A DNA stretch of 10,713 nucleotides from Pleurotus ostreatus/Saccharomyces cerevisiae fusant (Eukaryota > Opisthokonta), in contig JAMQCK010001212.1 in the NCBI GenBank assembly GCA_024196135.1, positions 1-10,713 of the forward strand, in the 5' to 3' direction. Numbering within the stretch: position 1 is the first letter of the stretch; the number at the start of each line of letters is the position of its first letter. Positions 1 through 6,600 of the stretch are shown one piece after another. The position numbers and the translations under genes were made by a program. Under the pieces are notes generated by a model, which was not told where the DNA came from, searched no databases, and worked only from the letters and a program-made list of their open reading frames with translations.

Positions 1-60
1 TGTGGGAACTCAAGACCGGGCAGGTACTCCTCTACCCCTTCCACCTACCTTGTCACTCCG

Positions 61-110
61 CACTTGTTTTATTTTTCCTTTTCGACCCTTGTATTACTAC
101 TGCTTTCGGA
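61..110 (+). promoter_or_regulatory. T/C-rich LTR segment, possible core promoter
   Basis: This is the most AT-rich stretch of the first 400 bases, with a TTTTATTTTT run at 67-76 followed by pyrimidine-rich sequence. Fungal promoters often have a TATA-like or T/C-rich element just upstream of the start site, and an LTR promoter is expected about here. No start site or exact TATA box can be assigned from sequence. Confidence 0.3.
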
Positions 111-145
111 CAGACGTAGATCGGCCGCGTGGCCTCGCGTTCGTT

Positions 146-169
146 ATGTACGACGACACGACTCGCTAG
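146..169 (+). other. Seven-codon upstream ORF in the LTR
   Basis: ATG at 146 is followed by six codons and TAG at 167-169 (MYDDTTR). It is the only ATG on the + strand between base 1 and the proposed Gag-Pol start at 655, so if transcription starts upstream of it a scanning ribosome would meet it first. It may be fortuitous; there is no evidence of translation. Confidence 0.3.
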
Positions 170-390
170 CTACCTTAGCCGACTCGCTTACGAAGAATAT
201 TACTTACTTCCTGCCTTCAACCCGTTTCGTCCCGCGCTCGCCCAGAGGAGGCTCGCGCTTGACGAGAGAAGGTTGGTGCAGCGGATACCGCACGCCACCG
301 AGCACGAGTGAGGTGGTTACCACCGAGCTTGCGCTCAGCTCTCGCCAAGAGGCGACCACTTTGCGCTCACGAGTCAGACGCCGCGGGTGA

Positions 391-654
391 CCCCACGCGG
401 GCGTACACAGTTCCCGCAAAGTGGACACTGTGGGATCCCGCGGTAGTTCCCCGGGACGTAGCGAACCCGGCTCTCTCACCGCTCTGAAATCCAACCACTC
501 TCAACGCTCGAATTCGGCAAGCGCTTCGCGTCGATCGTCATCTGCTAGCGAAGTACAAGAGCATCTTTTGAGATCCGACAATTCCATCCCGTCTACCCCT
601 CACCACTCTCTCGAGCGCCTCAAATCCCCTTTCTCGCCGAATTCTCCCGCTTCG
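391..654 (+). other. ATG-less open frame continuous with the Gag N-terminus (leader)
   Basis: After the in-frame TGA at 388-390, the Gag-Pol frame is open without any ATG until 655. The 88 codons encode a Ser/Arg-rich stretch (for example SNSASASRRSSSASE) whose composition runs smoothly into the Gag N-terminus, so it looks protein-like. It overlaps the LTR end and the PBS. Either it is untranslated leader that happens to be open, or translation begins at a near-cognate codon, such as CTG at 484 with G at -3, or on a spliced mRNA. The simplest reading is 5' untranslated leader. Confidence 0.4.
421..438 (+). promoter_or_regulatory. Candidate primer-binding site (PBS) region
   Basis: TGG at 422-424 lies just after the proposed LTR end (CA at 417-418, spacer AAG) and begins TGGACACTGTGGGA, the form expected for complementarity to a tRNA 3' CCA end. 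I cannot match the complement to a specific fungal tRNA, and I find no convincing complement in the LTR that would indicate Tf1-like self-priming. The site is therefore supported by position and the TGG only. Confidence 0.45.
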
Positions 655-3600
655 ATGTCGCACGTGTTCTCCTCGCCCACGGGTCAATCGGGCACAGGCG
701 CCAACTCCAGCTCAGCTGCTGCCCCTATGTCACCCTCCCATCCTAGGAGGAAGGGCTCGACAGAAGAGATGGCCGAGGAGTCGGAGGTAGCGCGCATGCG
801 CGCCGCCCTTGACAACGCAGAGAAGGGCATGTACGGCGAAGACCCAGCGTTCCCGAGTCCCCTCAACACGCTCCGCAAACGTCTGGGCGCGCTCATTGGG
901 GAGACGAACCTCTCGCCCAATCGCGTCGTGGACCGAGGGATCGCCTGCGCGTCGCCTCGAGCGCGCTTCACCCTCAACGTCGACTTCATAACGTTCCTAG
1001 AAGAAGTAGTGAATAGCACCCAGTTTGTGATGGACCTACTGTACACCGCACTGCAAGAAGACGACGAGAACCCTGTGAAAGGCTGGCAGTTCGACCCGGG
1101 AGGCGCTCTTTTCAAAGGGCTCACTGAAGCGGGCTCGATCCTGTCATTGCACATGGCGTGGGGCATGATGCATAACCGCGCAGCGGCCGGCCTGAGCGTC
1201 CACCGTAAGTATCGGGAGCGCATTGAGGCGAAGCTCGAGAAGAGACGCCCCGCTCTTTTATCGCCTCTTTCGACACCGCGCTCCGTGTACGGGGACTTGC
1301 AGAACTACGGGGACAATGAACTTCGCCTCAAGTTCCTCCTCGGCGCTGTACCCTCCATGAGGGCGTCAGCTCGTACAGCTAAGGATAAGAACGCACCCCC
1401 AGCGGTCCCGGCTAAGGAGGATAGATCTCGCTTCGTGGGCGTGAACTTGCCCGACGTCCTGCAAGCCCCATCTCCTCTCCTCCGCGCCTTCCCCGACCGC
1501 GAGCCAGAACGCTCTCCCAAGCTTGTGTACTATGAGGAGGGTGAGCGGAAGGAGCGAGCGCCACGAACAACCTACGGTAATCCAGACCCGCTAGCTTCAG
1601 TGCTGCCCGCGGAGACCAGCCTCAAGACGCCGTATGGGCACAGGGTACCACCTCCTCGCGAGGACGACCCCTCCGTGCCGGGTCCTAGTCGAAGCGTGAG
1701 CCGGGGAAGGGCGCGCTTTGCTTCACCTGATAACTGGCGCTACCGACCTCCTCCTCCCGAAGCTCCCGCGTCCGCGTTCGGCGTGTTCTCGTCGGGCGCG
1801 AATTTGCCGCCAGGGCAGGAGTTCTGGGGGCTGGGGAGAATGCGATCAGCGTCTTCGGCATCTAATACAGGCAGCCCGTACCCATACCCCAGCTCCTATC
1901 ACCGGGACGCGCTGCAGAATGCAACCAACTCGATCTCGTCGCGCGCGCCGACTCCCCATTCCAGCCGCAAAGACAAAGGATTGCCCTTGCCGCCGACACC
2001 AGATGTGAGCGCATACTACGCGCCCGCCAACGTGGGGGGCGGTGGTGGCAGCGGAGGCGGACCTCCCGATCCTTCCGCAGGAGTGGGAGCTGGCAGCTCC
2101 TCGCTGCGACCGCGTGCTCCTCCCCCAGCGACTCCGGGTGTTCCTCCTCCACAGCCCCCTCACCCAGGATGGGGTGGGGGCAGTAGCGGAGGAGGACGAG
2201 GAGGCGGTCCTCCAGGCGGGGGTCCCCCGCATATCGATCCCAGCGGTGGGGGTCAGGACTCGGCAAGCTCGAATGGAGGAAGAGGCGGACCTTCCATCCA
2301 AACCAGTCTCAAAATGGACGTCATCCCTTCGTGGGATGGAGATAGGCGAACGGTTGTCAACTACGTCTGGCCGTTCTTTGAACTAGCCAACAGCGGGGGT
2401 AATCTGCGCCAATCGGTCGCGCACTGGGCTTGGATGCGCTTCGACAAGGGGTCTCCGATATTCCAGTGGTATCTGACGCTGTCCGAAGACACCAAAAGGT
2501 ACATGAAGTTAGACGCGTACCATTTCATCGATGTGATCAAACAACAATACCTCGGCCCTCAATGGATGAAGGATATGGCGGTCGACTTCCAACTCCAATC
2601 CTTCCGCGAACCTAAGCATAGGCATGAGTCGCCTTCAGCCTTCGTGAACCGCCGCATTCTAGACGCTCGGTCGCTCGGATTTGCGGTAGAGAACTCTATA
2701 GAGGAAGTTAAGCTCATCCTGAGCGTGGCGCCGGCCGACTGGGATACAAAACTCATACCTTCCACTGTCACCTCGACCGACGACCTCAAGGCGAGGGTAA
2801 TCCAGCATGAGAAATCGCTAGCCACCTCGACTGCCGCCGCGAATCAGGATGTCCGGGCGCAGGTTACCTCCATCTTGAAAGAGTGGGGAAGACTTGCGCC
2901 TGACTCGCGCAGACGGTTTCCAGCGACGCGAGGGCCTGTCGCTTACGACGTCGAGACCGAGCCGCTGAATGACTTGACGACGGCCGAGGAACCTCCAACG
3001 AGCGTCGACACTGTAGGGGGCTTGAGCACGGACATGACGGACGAGTTGTTTGCAGTCGCGTACAATGTAGCGGCCGCGCGGGAAAAGGGCAACGCCCCGA
3101 AATCCTATCCCTATCCTCCTCGAGATGCGGTAGTGAGTCGTAAGCCTCCGCCCGGCCCGTGCCGCGCCTGCGGTAGTCGGAAGCACTGGAACCGTGACTG
3201 CCCTCACTGGCAGCAGTTCCTCAACCAGCAGAAGAGGGAGGGATTTCTAGTCGACTCGGACCCCGAAGGAGAACGGGCGTACAACGCCGCCTACTCGGTC
3301 ATGATGCAGGGTTTTGAGGGGGCGGCTCAAGAAGTTTCGCAGCATCCTGCGAGCGATGAGCGTAAGACCCAAGGAGAAAAGGAGGACGTACCTCCCGTGT
3401 ACGAGGTCCGTCACCAGAGTTTCGCGGTGACCGTCGAGGAGATCGGGGAGGAATACTGGTACCGAGGGGAAATGTTGCCGGCCGACTCCCCTCACCTTCT
3501 AGAGCACGTTGACGAAGTGAGCGAAATGCCACCTCCGCGGCGCGGGGTGGTCGAGGAAAGAAGTAAAGAAAACATACAAGTGGTTTATGTGTCCGAGCCA

Positions 3601-6600
3601 ATGCCAACGTCTTCGAGCCCGATGTCGACCTGCGAGGAACAAACGCCCGAGCCACGACCTTACGAGCCGCCGAAGGTGAGGCTGATTGCCAAGAAGAGCG
3701 TCAAGTCCCTCACCGGCAAGGGGACCTCCGTCTTGTGCGTGTTCGGATTTCTGGGGTCAGAAGGAGAAGTTCGCGTGCTTCTCCGAATCGACTCGTGCGC
3801 CAGCCTCTCGCTACTGTCGGGAGCGACCTACGATGCTATGAAGAACCCCCCTCCGCTGAAGCAAGGGGCTAAAATGCGGCTCTGGCAGCTAACGGACAAG
3901 TCAGTCAAGATTAGAGGATATGTGCACATGCCGATACTCATGCGCACGAACGACGGGACCCTTCTCGAGGCGGACGCCGACCTCTACGTTGTGGACGGAA
4001 TGACAGTGCCCATCCTGTTAGGCGAGGATTTTCAGCAGAAGTACGAGCTCTCGGTCAACCGCAGCCTCGAGGAGGGCACTACACTCACCTTTGGGCAACA
4101 CCCCTCGCCAATCTCTGCCCAAGGCACCCAGAGAACGTCCGACTACGACAAAGTCGAACGCGCTTACGTCGGGGAGAAGCCGGTTCACGGCTGGCTCAAG
4201 AAGGCGCACCGTCAGCACCTCAAGAGCGCTAGGCGGGAACGGCTGAGGCGGGCGAACACCTCCGACAATACCCTGCGAGCGCGCTGCAAGACGATCCTCC
4301 GCCCTGAGACCGTCGTGAACATTCCGGTCTCCGGACCGTTCGATGAGGCGGGCGACTGGGTAGTAGAAAGGAGCCTACTCACCTCAGGCGAGCAACAGCC
4401 CTTCGCGGTGCCCAACGTGCTGTTGTCCTCCGCCCGACCACAACTGCCAGTTGCCAACCTGTCCACGACCCCGCGGGTAATCCAAGAAGGAGAGGCGCTG
4501 GCTGTAGTGGAAAAAGCCGAGGAGTTTTTTGACAAACCACGGGACGAAGAAGACTTACACCGCCGTTGCGCTTACGCGTCGGTAGTCGCCAAGCTAGGCG
4601 CCGCTGCTCACCAGCCTGCAACCGCCAATGACGACAGGGATCGAGACAAGACGAGCGAAAGGGATACGAAGCCGGAGCGACCTCCTCGAGCCCGCGAATC
4701 CTTTTGTATGCCCGAATCGGTCAACTATGACGCTTGGAAGGAAGGGCGACGCACATTCCCCATGCCGGACGCAGAGAGTTACGCCGCGTGGAACGAGTCC
4801 TTCCAGCGGGAGCGAGAGGGTGAGAGCGACGAACCTGAGCACGAGCAGTGCGGACCCAAGACCGCCGAATTGCCTAGCTCAGAGGAGATCAGCTCGAAAA
4901 ACTTCAGGCAAACGCTCGACGTGGGAAACTTACCTGAACACCTTCGTGAGCGTGCTTGGGCTATGCTCGAGCGTCGAAAAAGGGCTTTTGCTCTGGACGG
5001 TCGTCTCGGAAACCACCCCGCCATGGCACAGATCCGGGTTAAAGAGGATGCTCAGCCGGTCGCGGTCCCCATGTACGGAACCTCACCAGCCAAGAAGGAA
5101 ATCATTGACGAGCAGCTCAATAAGTGGTTTGAGCAAGAGGTGATAGAAGACTCACGAAGCCCGTGGAGCGCGCCGGTGGTAATTGCGTACCGCAACGGGA
5201 AGCCGCGCTTTTGTGTAGACTATCGCCGCTTGAACGCTATGACCATACCGGACGAGTTCCCCATACCTCGTCAGCAGGAGATACTCGCCTCGCTCTCAGG
5301 CGCACAGGTCCTGTCTTCCCTCGACGCCCTGTCGGGGTTTACTCAGCTGCATCTGGACCCGCGCGACGTAGAGAAAACGGCCTTCCGCACGCATCGCGGG
5401 CTGTTCCAGTTCAAGCGAATGCCTTTTGGGCTGAGAAATGGCCCGTCAATATTCCAAAGGGTGATGCAATCCGTCCTCGCCCCATACCTGTGGCTCTTCT
5501 CTCTAGTCTACATCGACGATATCGTGGTATACTCGAAGTCCTTCGAGGAGCACATCGAGCATCTAGACAAGGTGTTAGGAGCGATTGAAGGGGCGAACAT
5601 CACGCTCTCGCCGACAAAGTGCCATCTTTTTTACGACTCCATCATCCTACTGGGCCATAAGGTCTCGCGCCTGGGATTATCAACTCACTACAAGAAAGTC
5701 AAAGCCGTCCTGGAAATGAGAAGACCTACGTGTGTCTCGGAGCTCCAAACCTTCCTAGGCATGCTCGTCTACTTCAATACGTTCATCCCGTACTACGCGG
5801 ACGTATGCGCCCCGCTGCACGACCTCTTGAAGAAGACGACGCAATGGCGATGGGGGGCGGACGAGGAATACGCCTTCCTACAAGCCAAGATGGCGCTGCA
5901 GCGCGCCCCCGTACTTGGCCACCCGATGGAAGGACTGCCGTACCGCCTGTACACGGACGCCTCTGGGCACGCGCTCGGGTCCGCTCTGCAGCAAGTGCAG
6001 CCTATCAAGGTCGGGGACCTGAAGGGCACAAAGGTCTACGAAAGAATCAAGGAGGCATACACGACAGGGAAGCCGGTCCCCCTGCTAGTCAGCAAAATAA
6101 GCAGGAAAGTCGACGACGTACCACCGCCGGGACCTTGGGGGGCGACCCTAGACGATACAACTGTCCATGCCGAACGGGTCGTCGCCTACTGGTCCCGGAC
6201 CTTCCGAGGGGCCGAAGCGCGCTACAGCACAACTGAGCGAGAAGCGTTAGCGGCGAAAGAAGCACTCGTGAAATTCCAGCCGTACCTGGAGGGCGCGCAA
6301 ATACTCCTCATCACCGACCACAGCGCTCTGCAGTGGGCGCGCACCTACGAGAATAGCAATAGGCGATTAGCTTCCTGGGGCGCGATTTTCTCGTCTTACG
6401 CGCCGGGCCTGGAGATTATACACCGCGCGGGCCGTGTTCACTCCAACGTGGACCCGCTCAGCAGGATTCCGCGCGCGCCACCAAGCTGCCTTACGCCAAA
6501 GCCCCCTAGCTCCGACGCCTTGCGCACGGACTCGGCAATTGCAGCGCTGCGAGAGGAGTTGGCTAGCAAACAGGCGGCGCCTAAAGCTTTTGCGGGACAT

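Larger units (their letters stand above)
1..418 (+). repeat. Putative 5' long terminal repeat
   Basis: The window opens with TGTGGGAACT, and bases 409-418 read AGTTCCCGCA, which is the reverse complement at 9 of 10 positions. TG...CA ends, short imperfect terminal inverted repeats and a TGG two bases downstream are the classical LTR/primer-site junction. A 418-bp length is ordinary for fungal Ty3/gypsy elements. By rough count, a 9/10 match somewhere in 400 bases has about a 1% chance of arising randomly. The second copy that would prove it is not in the window, so boundaries rest on structure alone. The segment is non-coding: it holds a T/C-rich stretch near 61-90, one tiny ATG frame, and several short inverted repeats. 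Confidence 0.65.

Noticed and set aside
64..390. 108-codon open frame in the LTR
   Set aside because: It has no ATG (opens with TTG) and sits in the proposed LTR; Arg-rich composition with no domain.
271..400. tRNA-like gene suggested by an A-box-like TGGTGCAGCGG at 275-285
   Set aside because: No B box (GGTTCGANNCC) at the right distance and no acceptor-stem pairing; no cloverleaf can be drawn.
1846..2301. Minus-strand open frames opposite the Gly/Pro tract
   Set aside because: Created by repeated GGN/CCN codons of Gag; no plausible protein.
4628..5143. 171-codon open frame in another + frame
   Set aside because: Lies inside the Gag-Pol coding sequence between protease and RT; Ser/Arg/Thr-rich shadow.
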